From assembly GCA_009829735.1 (NCBI GenBank), contig CM020618.1, positions 12,816,568 to 12,880,567 on the forward strand: 64,000 nt of DNA, in the 5' to 3' direction. Source of the DNA: Pyropia yezoensis. Its lineage: Eukaryota; Rhodophyta; Bangiophyceae; Bangiales; Bangiaceae. Below are positions 33,240 through 43,536 of the stretch, in pieces; positions within the stretch are counted from its first letter, which is position 1, and every line of letters begins with the position of its first letter. The notes below the pieces were generated by a model. It was not told the DNA's origin. It saw nothing but the letters and a program-made list of their open reading frames with translations, and ran no database searches. The translations under genes and the position numbers were made by a program.

Positions 33240-35652
33240 ATCTGGGGTGCGGGGGGGGGGGCGCGTGGCGGGGGGGGCCGGGGGCCAGCGGCGGCGCCGT
33301 TTTTTTTTTGGCGATTTGGTGGTGATCCGCCGTCGGGCACGCGGCGTGAGGCACGCCCGCCCCCCCCCCCCCCCCCCCCTCCCCCCCGGCACTCTCGGGA
33401 CCGACGGGGCTTTCCTCCACCAGTCCATCACGCGATGATCGCACCACCGCCCGCCCCTCTGCCGTCGGTTTATTCTCTTGTTGTTTTGTATGACGCGCAA
33501 AAAAAAAAAAAAAAAAGAAACAGGGGAGGCCACGAGAGAGCGCGGCCGCTCGTAAGGGCGGGGGGTTCCTCCCCCTATTGTACTCGTGTCTCCAATGGCA
33601 GGGTCATGCAAGGCGGTGGCCGGTGGGGAGCCGCACCACACCCGCTGACGGGAAAGCGGCCGCGGTGGCGGGGGGGGGGCCGACGACCCGTTGCGCCGCA
33701 CCCCCCGCCGGTGTCTGCAATCCCACAACCAATCACCCCCGTGCCGACCCGCCTGCTGCGCACACTGGTGGCGGATGACGTGCCCCGCACCCTCCCCCCC
33801 CCCCCCCCCCCCCTGGACACCCTTCACCCCGCACGCGGACGGAGGGGCAACGGCCCTGATGACGAAGAGGGGGGGGGAACGGGGGGGGGGGGGAAATCGG
33901 TTGTGGTGACGCAAGCCTTTGCACGCACGCGCCAACCGCCAGAGGCGGTCCTGGTTGTGGCCGGCCGGCCAGGCATCAATGAGGCCCCTTTACGGGGGGG
34001 GGGGGGGCGGGATGGGGGGCGGGATGGGGGGGGTGGAGAAGCGGCCGGACAAGAAGTCCCCCTTTTCAGCCTGCTCCCTTGCTGTCTTCCCCGCAGCACA
34101 CCCCCTCTCCCCCCGCCCCCACACCCCCCCCCCCCCCCTCCACCCCCTCCACCTTCTCCACCCTCCCCCTCCGCCACCTCTCCACCCCCCGATCTGACCG
34201 CCCACTGGGGAGCGCTGTGCCAGCAGACACGGCAGCGACGCCACGGGCGGCCACTTAACCCCACTCGCCTTCGCGCCCATTCCCCCCCCCCCCACCCCCT
34301 ACCTACCAGCGAGCACGAGGGAGAGGGGGAGGTGGGGGGCGGGGGGGATGGGGGGGGGGGAGGGGGGAAGCGGGGCACCGCCGCCGCCCCGCGCCGCGCC
34401 CCCCCCGTAGCGCCCCGCCCCCGCCGTCCTTGCAAGCCCCGTGCGGGACCACCCGCCGTCGTCCACACACCGCCCCCCCCCCCCGCCCTGCTCCTCTGCG
34501 ACCGCGTCGGGGGCGGGGGGAGGAGGGGGGGGGGGCCCTGCCGGCGGGTCCACCGCCGCCGGCACACCGCCCCGCCCCGCCCTCACCGCCTGCGGTTGGC
34601 CCCTGTGCGTGTGTCCCGCGTCGGCCGGCGGGGCGATGCGCAACAGCGCACGTCAGCGGGGGGGGGGGGGGGCGGGAGAGGGGTGGCGGGGGGGGGGCGT
34701 CTGGTCCCACCGTCGGCGGCGGGGGGGGGGGGGGGTGGGGTGGAATGGGCGGGGCTGGGGCCGGCACGGGCGCGTGCGTCGCGGTGGCGGCGGGCGCCCT
34801 GCTGGGGTGTGCCGCGTCCCCTCCTGCCCCCTTTTTTTTCGTTTGGAGGCCGCTGAGGAGGAGGGTGGGGGGGGGGGGGGGGGGGGGGCGGAAGCGCCGC
34901 CGCCGCGGCGTCGCCCGCCCGTTCCACCCCGTCCCCACGCCCGTGCCGGCCCCCGCCCCCGCCCATTCCACCCCGCCCCGCCCCGCCCCGCCCCGCCCCG
35001 CCCCGCCCCGCCTCGCCCCGCCCCGCCCCGCCTCGCCCCGCCCCGCCCTTCCGCCCCCCCCCCCCACCTCCCGCTCTCCGCCATGATGCGCCACCTGCCA
35101 CTCGCGCAGGTGGCGTGGACGGTGGCCGCCGCCACCGCTACCGCCGCCGCCACCGCTACCGCCGCCGCCACCGCCGCCACCGCCGCCGCGGCGGTTCAGG
35201 GGCGGTTGCCGCCGCGGATGCTTGCCACCATACGGGGCCCCGTTTGGCGCCGCGGCGGGGTAGGACGGGCGGGAGATGGGGGCGGGGGTGGGGGGGCGCG
35301 TCGAGAGGGGGGGGGGGGTGAGGGGGGGGGGGGGGGTTTGCGGGGGGGGGGGGGGGGTGCACCCCCGAGGGCGGACACGGACGGGCAGGGGGGGGGGGGT
35401 GGGGTGTGGGGGGAAGGGGGTGGGGGGGGGGTGGGCGCCGCTCTGCGGTGCCGCACCCACCGCGCCCCCGCGCTCGCGCGCGGGCACCCGCGGGGGCGGT
35501 GCGCTGCAGGGCGACGGGCAGGGGGGGGGGGGTGCCGGGGGGGGGTGCTGTGCGTGCGGCGATGTGGGGGGGGGGGGGGGTTGAGGGGGGTGTGGGAGGG
35601 GGGGGTTTGACGCTCTCACCCCTCTACTTGAGCGGCGCTGCCGCGGCTGCCT
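33240..35652. repeat. Extreme low-complexity G/C tract
   Basis: Dominated by long runs of G or C, a CCGCC pentamer array at about 34971-35050, and a CCGCCGCCACCGCTA-type 15- to 18-mer array at about 35117-35195. Very long frames are open on both strands at once only because stop codons need A/T. None is accepted as a gene. Confidence 0.75.
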
Positions 35653-37104
35653 TTGCCGCTCTGTGACCCGCAGCAGCACACCCTCCGCTCCTCCACCCCC
35701 ACCTACGGTCACCGCCCTCCCGCCACGCCTGCGGCTGTCTTGGCCAAGGACGCATCCACCCCCCTCCCGGCCCCCCCCCTTTTCTTCTTCCCCAGCTGCT
35801 ACCGTCACCGCGCTCCACCAACCAACCCCTGTCACGGCCATTTTCCCCCTTCTCGCCCCTTTCCCTCCACCTGCCCCCTTCCGCCTCCCGCCCTCCCCCC
35901 TTCCACCCAACCCCCTCCTCTCGTGCCCAACCATGGTGTCCCCCACCGTCACCGTCTGCAAGGCCGCCGCCCCTTCCACCCACCCCGCCCCCCTGGCCGC
36001 CACCCCCGCCGCCGGCCTGCCCCCGCTGCCACCCACCGCGGCGGCCGCCGCGCGGGCCCGTCGCGGCTGCCGCCACGTCGCGGCGTCCCCCCCCGCGGTG
36101 GCCGCCGCCCGCGGCGGCGGCCGCGGGCGTGCCGCCCCGCCGGCCCGCAAGACCATTGGCGCGGGCACCCCCGCCGCGGGGGCAAAGGCGGGCGCCCTGG
36201 CCGTCCCTCCCGCCGTGGCCGCCGTGTCGCTGTGGCCGCGGCCACCGCCGCCGCCGCCGCCGCCGCAGCGGCGACCGGCCGCACGGCGGACGCCCCGGCC
36301 GCCCACCCCCGCCGCAGCCGCCGCGGCGGGGCGGCCACCGCCGCAACCGCGCGCGCGCACGGCGGCAAGGCGGCGGCAGCGGCCAGGTGCCGCCGCTTTG
36401 CAGCCCTCATGGCAGAGGGCCGGGCGGCCGCCCTGGCGGACCGCCCGCCTGCTGCCGTCGGCGCCGCCGCCGACGGCCGGGGCGCCCCCCCCGCCGGCGC
36501 GGCGGCCACGGCGACAGTCGCCGCAGCTGCGGGCGGGGCGGCGCTGCCGGGGGCCGCGGCGGAGTCAAGGACGACGCCGCCGCCGGCGGCGGCGCGCCCC
36601 GCCTGCCGCCGCCCCCGCCCCCGCGCGGCGACGGCGCCGGTCCCTGCGGGGGCGCCGGGGGCCGCCGCCGCAGACGGACGCACCACCACCGCCGCCGCCG
36701 CAGGCACAGCGGCGGTGACGGGCCGCGCCGCCGCTGGCGGGGCGCCCACGACGACCCACCCGCGGGTCAAGACCGTCGCCGGTGGGCGCCGCCGCCAAGC
36801 GGCGACCGCCCCGTCCGCGGCGGCGGTGGCACGGGCTTCCTGGGTCCACGCGGAAGCCGCCGCGGCCGTGCATGTTGCGGCCGCCGCCGGGGCCGCCGGG
36901 CGGCGGCGGCGGCTGTCGCCGCCGGGGACTGCGGCCACGGCCGCCGCCCCCGGCGCGGCGGGCCGCCCCGACCGCCGGCGGGGAGGGGCCGGCGGCGGCC
37001 GGCCTTGGCGGGCCGCGCTTGGCCGGGTGGCCACCGCCGCCGCCGGGCTCGTCCTGGGCACCGCGATGGTGGCCCTGGCGCGGGCGGGGCGGGCGGACGA
37101 TTGA
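35653..37104 (+). CDS. Possible Ala/Arg/Gly/Pro-rich protein, low support
   Basis: A 483-codon plus-strand frame through almost pure GC sequence. An overlapping frame (from ATG at 35933, MVSPTVTVCKAAAPSTHPAP) looks like a plastid-transit-type leader, and the longer frame ends with a hydrophobic stretch (VATAAAGLVLGTAMVALA) that could span a membrane. A real gene with a frame change near 36200 is possible. The opposite strand is equally open (35949-37253), and composition alone explains this. No domain recognised. Confidence 0.2.
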   Translation: MPLCDPQQHTLRSSTPTYGHRPPATPAAVLAKDASTPLPAPPLFFFPSCYRHRAPPTNPCHGHFPPSRPFPSTCPLPPPALPPSTQPPPLVPNHGVPHRHRLQGRRPFHPPRPPGRHPRRRPAPAATHRGGRRAGPSRLPPRRGVPPRGGRRPRRRPRACRPAGPQDHWRGHPRRGGKGGRPGRPSRRGRRVAVAAATAAAAAAAAATGRTADAPAAHPRRSRRGGAATAATARAHGGKAAAAARCRRFAALMAEGRAAALADRPPAAVGAAADGRGAPPAGAAATATVAAAAGGAALPGAAAESRTTPPPAAARPACRRPRPRAATAPVPAGAPGAAAADGRTTTAAAAGTAAVTGRAAAGGAPTTTHPRVKTVAGGRRRQAATAPSAAAVARASWVHAEAAAAVHVAAAAGAAGRRRRLSPPGTAATAAAPGAAGRPDRRRGGAGGGRPWRAALGRVATAAAGLVLGTAMVALARAGRADD

Positions 37105-37261
37105 GGTTTGGGGGGGGGTGGCCCGGCGCCCACGGCCGGGGGATGTGGGGTGGTCGGGGTGGCGGTGCGGGGGGATGGGGGGGAGGCGGGAGAGGATCTC
37201 TTTTTGCAAGCACTTGACGCGCACAAGTCCCGTGCGTGCGGGCGTGACGTCATTGTATGTA

Positions 37262-38603
37262 CAGTCGGTACCCAATTTTATCCGTACGCTTCTGAGAGAA
37301 TTTTGAGATGCCAGATCCGGCGTGAAGATGAGTCATCTGGGGCGAGATCGCCGCATTCCGCGCGTGACCGCGCCCAAGTGCTACGGCACGGCTCATATAA
37401 AACAGCCCATAGATCAGCGCCCAGGACCACACCGAGGTAGGTAGGCGCCATGGCGGGCTCACCACGTCGCCCCCTGTCCGACGGCGAGTGCGCTGCCATC
37501 ATGGCCCTCCTGCAACAGGGCAAGTCCCTGCTGGCTATCGGTACGGCTTTGGGCCGCTCGAAGAGCACCGTCGCCTACGCGGCTATGGCCATGCGCGCGG
37601 CGGCAGCCCGCGCCATGGTGGACAAGCGCGGCCGTCCCAAGGTGTTGTCGGACCGTGAGCTTCGTGGCATCAAACGGTCGATGGACGAGAACGGATTTAC
37701 CTCTGTGGCCGCCCTGACGGAGACGGTCAACACTACGCGCTCCCAGGCATCGGGCGGGCCCAGAAAGGGCGCAGTGTCACCCTCCACTGTCCGTAGGGCC
37801 GTCCGGGCCCTGGGGTTCCACTCTCGGACGGCCGCCAAGAAACCCTTCCTGTCGGAGAAGAACGTCTCCAAGCGCCTGGTGTGGGCGACAGCGCGCCGGG
37901 GCTGGACGGCTGAGTGGGCCTCCGTGCTATTCACCAACGAGAGCTCGTTCGTGGTGCGAGACGCCAGCTCGTCGCGCGTGTGGCGCCGCAACGGCGAGCG
38001 GTAGGCCCCGCATCGCCTGCGCCCCACCTTCAAGAGCGGGCATCAGAAGGTGATGGTGTGGGGGGGGTTTTCGGCGCGCGGCCGGACGCCTCTGGTGCGC
38101 GTGGAAGGTTCCATGAATGCGGCCAAGTACTCCGGTGTGCTGGAGGACTACGTCATGCACCAGATTTTTGCGGACTACGGCACCCCGGACGCTGCGTGGC
38201 TGTAAGAGGACTTAGCACCCTGCCACGCGGCCAAGGCGTCAAAGGAGGTCAAGGCCCAGCTTGGGCTGCGGGTTCTTCCTTGGGTCGGGCAGAGCCCCGA
38301 CCTCAACCCAATCGAGAACGCTTGGGCCGAGCTGGAGAGGCGCCTGCGAAAGCGCCGCACAGTTCCCAAGAACAAGGACGAGCTGTTTGGGGCCCTCTGC
38401 CAAGAGTGGGACGCCATCCCACATAGCTTTTTTAAGGCCCTGGTCGAGTCGATGCCCCGTCGTGTGCGCGATGTCATCGCCGTTCAGGGCGCCAGCACCA
38501 AGTATTGCTGGGCCCAGTGCGTGGAATCGAGGGCTTGCTTACTGTCAAATCGCTCCGTACGAATCTCGTTATTGGCCGTACGGATAAAATTGGGTACCGA
38601 CTG
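37262..38603 (+). mobile_element. Tc1-type (DD34E) DNA transposon, inactive
   Basis: 1342 bp bounded by perfect 26-bp inverted repeats (37262-37287 and 38578-38603, starting CAGTCGGTACCCAAT) and flanked by TA on both sides (37260-37261 and 38604-38605), the usual Tc1/mariner target duplication. It encodes one decayed transposase. Intact ends mean it could still be moved by a transposase made elsewhere. Confidence 0.93.
37450..38506 (+). pseudogene. Tc1 transposase with two stops and a lost catalytic Asp
   Basis: One continuous frame. An N-terminal helix-turn-helix (LSDGECAAIMALLQQGKS, ALGRSKSTVAYA) is followed by RGRPKVLS, a GRPR-like motif, and a second helical domain. In the catalytic domain the first Asp is replaced: FTNESSF stands where the family has F-S-D-E-S. 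The second is present (EDLAPCHAAK), and the Glu is in DLNPIENAW, 34 residues later, hence DD34E. A TAG at 38002-38004 and a TAA at 38203-38205 interrupt it, and the family's usual C-terminal stop after TKY is lost. Three independent defects make it certainly dead. Confidence 0.93.
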
Positions 38604-38644
38604 TACAGCTGTTGTATTTCTCTTGGTCTTTTTTTTTTTCTTGT

Positions 38645-39260
38645 GATCTGACCTCGTATGTGTTTCTGTATCGTCGATCTACATAAGTATGGCTTTGCAT
38701 GGTTTCAAAATAGCGCACCATGACAACCGTCACCTTGCACAAGCGCCGTCACCGCACCAACCTCCGCAAGCCAACCCCCTGCCAGCATGCCCGATACGGC
38801 CACCCCCCCCCCCCTCCAGAAGAACCCGCTGCTACCGATGCCGTGGACGCCGCCGTCCCGCCCGTGTGCCAACGACAGCTGGGGGTGATACATCTCTTTG
38901 AACTGCCTGTATTCTTGGAGGGCGGCCTCAGGGGGAATGCTGTGTGGGCGTGTGTTTGGGGGTCAGCCAGGGAGTGGTCGAGGGCAGAGGGTTGCCATGG
39001 CTACCCCCTCAATGATGGCTATTGAGGGGCGAGCCCTCTCCTGCATGAAGACGTGGTGGGTCCTGCCTGTCATGCGACGGCTGGCACGCCTCGAATAGGT
39101 GACTGTGGATGATGGGGACACGCACACGCGGTGCGGGAGAGGCCAGCCCCCATCCCCTTGTGCTACAACACGCCTCGCGTAGAGCAGCAGAAAGCACGGC
39201 CTCCAAGGAAGCGATACACGTGGAAAGTACGGAAACGCTCACAGGAAAGACTCTCGGTGT
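38645..39260. other. Spacer, nothing recognised
   Basis: Short frames on both strands, none with a domain. A C run at about 38805 and scattered T runs only. Confidence 0.4.
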
Positions 39261-40266
39261 TCAGGACACCCGCACAACGACGCTGCCGTCCATGGAGCCC
39301 GCCTCGAGGTACCGGTGCACCTCCACCATCTCCTCAAACGGAAACACCTTACCCACTCTGGGCTTGAACGCCCCTGCCGTCACGCCCTTGACCACAAACG
39401 CCCGGAGGGGGTCGAGCGCCGCCGCATCCGTGCCCACTTCGTACAGCGAGTAGCCGTAATAGTTGAGCCCCTTGGCGATAAACTATACCTGGGAGAGGGT
39501 CAGTGGGGACCCCCCGATGCCCCCAAACGGCACAATGGCCCCGCCAGTACGTGTGACGGTGACCAGGTCGGCTATCAAAGCGTCGCCAGCGAGGGCATTG
39601 AATACCACGGCAACGCCCTCTCCACCTGTGTGGCCTGCACCTGCTCGACGAGGTCCACCTCAGAAGTCACAATGACGTGCGCGGCGCCGGCGTCACGGAT
39701 GGCCGCCGCCTTGGCTGCCGACCGGGTGACCCCAATGCCCCCCCCCCCCACCTGGAAAACTAGTTCAATCGCCGCCTTGTCCACCCCCCGCATGGTGAGG
39801 ATGACAAGCACCTCATCCCCCCGGGCGACGGGTGCACGGATGACTAGGGCCCCGTACGCTGTGGCCACCTGCATCCGCAGCGATGCATTCTCCTGGGGGG
39901 TGAGGGATTCAAAGTAGGTGGCCGTCACCGACGCAGGGACGACCACGTGCCGACGATAGCCGGGGTGGCGGCTCATGGGGAAGAGAGGGATGGTCGACAC
40001 GCGGTCACCGACGGCAGGGGAGAAAACGCCGTCCCCGACAGCGTCCACAGTGCCGACGGCGTTGTTGCACACGGAGCCCGGCGCCACCGTCTTGTGGACG
40101 TAGAAGCCCGCGCTGTATAGGCACTCGCCAAAAATCCAACCCCAATGGCCTTGACGGCCAGCCGCACCTCCCCGGGGCCGGGAGCGGGCATCGGCACGGT
40201 CTGGTACTGGAGGACGTCAGGGGGGCCAGGCTCCTCAAAGCGGGTGGAGGTGGTTGTAGCTTCCAT
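39261..40266 (-). pseudogene. Quinone oxidoreductase-like (MDR family) pseudogene
   Basis: Starts MEATTTSTRFEEPGPPDVLQ and reads as the N-terminal GroES-like domain of NADPH:quinone reductases (PGPGEVRLAVKAIGVGF). It then shifts frame near 40130, continues through APGSVCNNAVGTVDAVGDGV and AYGALVIRAPVARGDEVLV, shifts again near 39610, and ends with a typical C-terminus (EEMVEVHRYLEAGSMDG) and TGA at 39263. An in-frame TAG lies at 39485-39483. The dinucleotide-binding segment is also degraded: where an ASSSVG-type glycine motif is expected it reads LTMRGVDKAA. Two frameshifts, a stop and a damaged cofactor site support a pseudogene over sequencing error. Confidence 0.8.
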
Positions 40267-41040
40267 GGCAGAGGCGAGAGTGGGAAGAAGGGCGGGGGTG
40301 GGGTGGGGGTGGGGCGCAGGGAGTAACGTGCACAACGGCCAAGGAGTGGCCGAAGAGCCTCGTTGGAAGGGCCCAAGCCATCAAGAGAGGAAGGGGGGGG
40401 GATGATGGGGAGGAGTAAGAGACGAGCGGCGTGCCGAGCCATGTGCCGCCGGCAAGGCTCTCTTGTGAAGAGCTCAGCCCGTTGGCTCTCACCCGCTCAT
40501 AGATGCAACACCGACATGATCGCGCAGCAGATTGGCTACGATTTATGGACAAAACATATGACCCAAAGGCCAGGAGAAGGCCACCTGCTCGTCCCGCACT
40601 CACACTGAATCTTAAGAACAGGGCGGAGACCGTCGCGTCCACCTGATGGCCAAATCTGACCCAGTCAAGGCAGCGCATTGGGGTCTATCAACGCCGATTC
40701 TGACCTGATTAAGTGCTCTTCTCGTCTCTTCGTACGTTCGGCAGGTGCGCGTGACTGGATACTGCTGGGGTGGAAGCGCACGGCCCTCCAAATCCTGCAT
40801 TTTTACTTGCCTTTGTCTCCGCGTAACTCCTATTCGAGCCTCCTGGTCGGCGGCGGGCGGCCGAGGGTGCAAATTATCCCGACGGGCGGACGGTAGCAGC
40901 GACCGACACCCTTGCTGCGGCAAGGGCCTAGGCGGGCAGCCGCGGGCGAGCAGCACGCCCGGGAGCGGACGCGGGCTGCGGCGCACCACGCCTGGTGCGC
41001 TCGCCTGGGGCGGGCGCGCGGTCGGTCTGTGGCGCCCTGG
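40267..41040. other. Spacer upstream of a TATA-containing unit
   Basis: No supported gene. GC rises towards 41 kb, consistent with promoter sequence for the unit at 41059-41272. Confidence 0.35.
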
Positions 41041-41058
41041 CTGGGCGCCCGCCGCCGG

Positions 41059-41272
41059 TATATAACCCCGCCGCTTCTCGCCGCTCTCCCTCTCTCGCCG
41101 GCCCGGCACGTCCGTCGTCTTCGCGCCTCCCGCCCACCTCTTTGCGCGACTACGCTCCGCACATCTGTCGTCTTCAGGTGGGCTGTTGGAGTGTCCGTGT
41201 TTTTCTCCACGGACACGCGTTTGTATCCTTTATTTTTTCTTTTCTTTTGTTTGCCGCAACCCAAAGAATAAA
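41059..41272 (+). promoter_or_regulatory. TATA box, stem-loop and AATAAA: possible small transcription unit
   Basis: TATATAA at 41059-41065 is followed by a pyrimidine-rich stretch with a repeated GTCGTCTTC, a donor-like CAGGTGGGC at 41175-41183, a perfect 9-bp hairpin (GTGTCCGTG 41191-41199 with CACGGACAC 41208-41216, 8-base loop), T-rich sequence and AATAAA at 41267-41272. This is the order of a short polyadenylated transcript or a solo LTR. No convincing protein is encoded. Confidence 0.4.
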
Positions 41273-41364
41273 ACACTGTCAATGGCTATGCGGCGTCGCT
41301 CCCGCTCTACCTCTGTTATCGAGGTAATGACAGAACAACATGCGAACCTGCCGAGCTACTGTCG

Positions 41365-41487
41365 AGATACTGTCAGCCTGGCATGTCCTATTCATCCCCC
41401 GATATGGGTACCAGCAGCCTACATTCTCAATGCGCAGCCTACATTCCCAATCTCAGTTGAGAATGCAGCCTGCCATTACCGCCACTC
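41365..41487. repeat. Dispersed 123-bp repeat, copy 2
   Basis: Matches 31489-31611 with a handful of substitutions. One arm of the hairpin is altered (GAATGCAGCC instead of GAATGTAGGC), so copy 1 is the better folded. Flanks are unrelated, so the repeat edges are the ends of a mobile or duplicated unit. Confidence 0.8.
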
Positions 41488-41693
41488 CACACCCACCCAG
41501 TGCCTGCCCACGGGGGCAGGCCCCGTTGGAGGGGCACATCCGCCACAGTCGCGCATCGGTCCGTCAGATCGCTCCTTGGAAACGAATCCGTGGACTTCGG
41601 CCGCATGTATCTACCTAATTAATCAAAGAGGACACCCCGACATGGGAGCTGCAGCTGTGCGGGGAGCGAGCCGTGAACACGGCTAGTTAAGGT

Positions 41694-42613
41694 GTGCAGC
41701 CTGGGTTTCTTTACACTAGTCTTTTCAAATAAACGTGCAGCCCTGTGAGAGGCTGAGAAGAAGATTGGGGTTTTTTCATGACCCCAATTTTCACCCCACG
41801 CCACAGAGGCCGTGAGGGACGGTCGGGCGCAGCCCCGGTGACGCGGCCACCCAGATCTTGCGCATGAGTGTGTCCCCGCGAGTGAATCTACCCAACCCCT
41901 TGCACGACATTTCCACCCCCCCCCCCCCCCCCGTCGCCTTGACGCCTCCCCCTTCAACCCCCCCCCCGCCGGAGTCTGAAGGTGACAGCCCTTCCCCCAT
42001 CAATAACTCCACTCCCGTCGCTGTTACCCCGGGCCTTCTCAGACATCTCTAAGATGCTCCGGGGAAGCGTCTGTGGGTGTACTATGAGGGTCGAGAAGCC
42101 TCCGAGGTGCAGAGGACAGTACATCCGCCACAGGTGGTAAAGTCACAGTCGTGGGGGGACTGCACCTTCCCGAGACGTGAAAAAGACGCCCCCTGCGCCG
42201 GGCCTACCCCTGTTTGACCTCGCCAACCCCGGGTGTGGCGGGTAATGAGCCTTTGGGGGGTGCGCCGGGCGAGGGTGGTGGCCTTTGGGCGCTGTGCGAG
42301 GAGATGAGGTGGGGTGGGTGGCACTTCACCAAGGTGTGGTGTTTCGTTCCGGCAGCCGTTCTTCGAGGAACGGTTGACTCTCCACTATGCATTATTTTCT
42401 AATCTTTTCTATTCTCACCTGCCCCATACGGCCGCGACAACGGGTGCAGGTGAACACGTGTACATTCTTCAACTTCCTGTGGCCCAAAGGAAGAAAACGA
42501 CCTGACACCTCGCTCTTGAGCCAATGCGGTGACAGAATTGCCTCTCAGAGCGATCGAATTGATTTTCGTCGGCCAATGAGGAGACGAGGGAGCCTGTGAA
42601 ACCCAGGCTGCAC
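41694..42613. mobile_element. Candidate non-autonomous inverted-repeat element
   Basis: GTGCAGCCTGGGTTTC at 41694-41709 recurs exactly inverted at 42598-42613. Outside both arms is a CTAGTT-type sequence and a GTGAACAC (41673-41680 and 42639-42646) that could be an 8-bp target duplication of the hAT kind, though the alignment of the ends is imperfect. The interior encodes no transposase and holds an AATAAA (41726), an ATTGGGGT/ACCCCAAT hairpin near 41766 and C runs near 41915. Confidence 0.35.
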
Positions 42614-42725
42614 AAAAAACGCCCTCTCAACTAGGCGTGTGAACACTAGCAAATCGCCTTAGTCGCCCTTCTGAAGGCCGGCTGACGGAAAGGACCGCCA
42701 GGAGGATGCGTGAGAGCGTGGTCGG

Positions 42726-43194
42726 TGTGGCAAAAACCACTTGCACACACGACACCCAAGTTGGGGCGGTGTACAAGGGCTGCCTCCCGTGTCGGGGGAA
42801 CCCGAAGAAGTGCAAGTCGCACACACTCTGTCCCTGTTGTGGGGCAAACCCCCCACTGACAAACAAGAGGATGGTGTGTGGTCCAACAGTTTCTTGGTCG
42901 GGACGGGGACGCAGGGCCAAGCCCCGCTGTCCCTCCCCTTATCCCCCCAGGGTCCCCTCAGAATCTCGCCACTCAGAATCTCCCACCCCAGCACCTGCCC
43001 ACCGGGCCACACGAAAATTCAAGACGATAAATGCAGAAAACCCTCAAATCCAAGTTGGATTTACTACTAAGCTAACTATCCCAAACTTAGGGAATATGGA
43101 CCCAAATGCAGGGGGAGGAGCGGATCAGGCTAGTGGCCTGCCGCCCCTTGCATGGCACGTGTTGCCCCCCTACCTGGGGGACAATACTGTCACA
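42726..43194 (-). repeat. Left LTR (3' LTR) of the second element
   Basis: 469 bp, TGTGGCA to TGTCACA (one change from the TGCCACA of its partner). Preceded by GTCGG. On its inner side the minus strand reads GAGGAGAGGGGAG (43195-43207), the polypurine tract. Confidence 0.92.
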
Positions 43195-43536
43195 CTCCCC
43201 TCTCCTCAGTTCCGACCGACCCGGTCGGCCCTGTGAGGGGGTGCGTAAACGCACGTCTCGGCGTTGGGGGGGCGCGACTTGCTGTCCCCCCTCTTGAGTA
43301 CGTAACGCGGATGTGGAGGCGGTCACGTTGACCGCCCCTTTCCTCAAGCTTGCCCACTCGGCAGCTTGCTCTTCTCGGTTCACACTTCACCATCACCACC
43401 ACCTCCCCTTTACCTTCCACGGGGCCGCCCCACGCTGGGAAGGCCACCCGTCTACCCACGATCCGAGTCCCCCTCAACTCGAGGCGGGCCTCGTGCCGCT
43501 GTAGCAAGGGCGTCTCTCCCCAACTTGGGGAGAGCC

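Noticed and set aside
34303..36360. 685-codon minus-strand frame
   Set aside because: Pure Gly/Pro/Arg/Ala composition through G/C homopolymers, equally open on the other strand, no motif. An artefact of GC content.
42741..43070. Frames of about 110-176 codons inside both LTRs of the second element
   Set aside because: They occur identically in both LTRs and run across element boundaries. They are LTR sequence, not genes.
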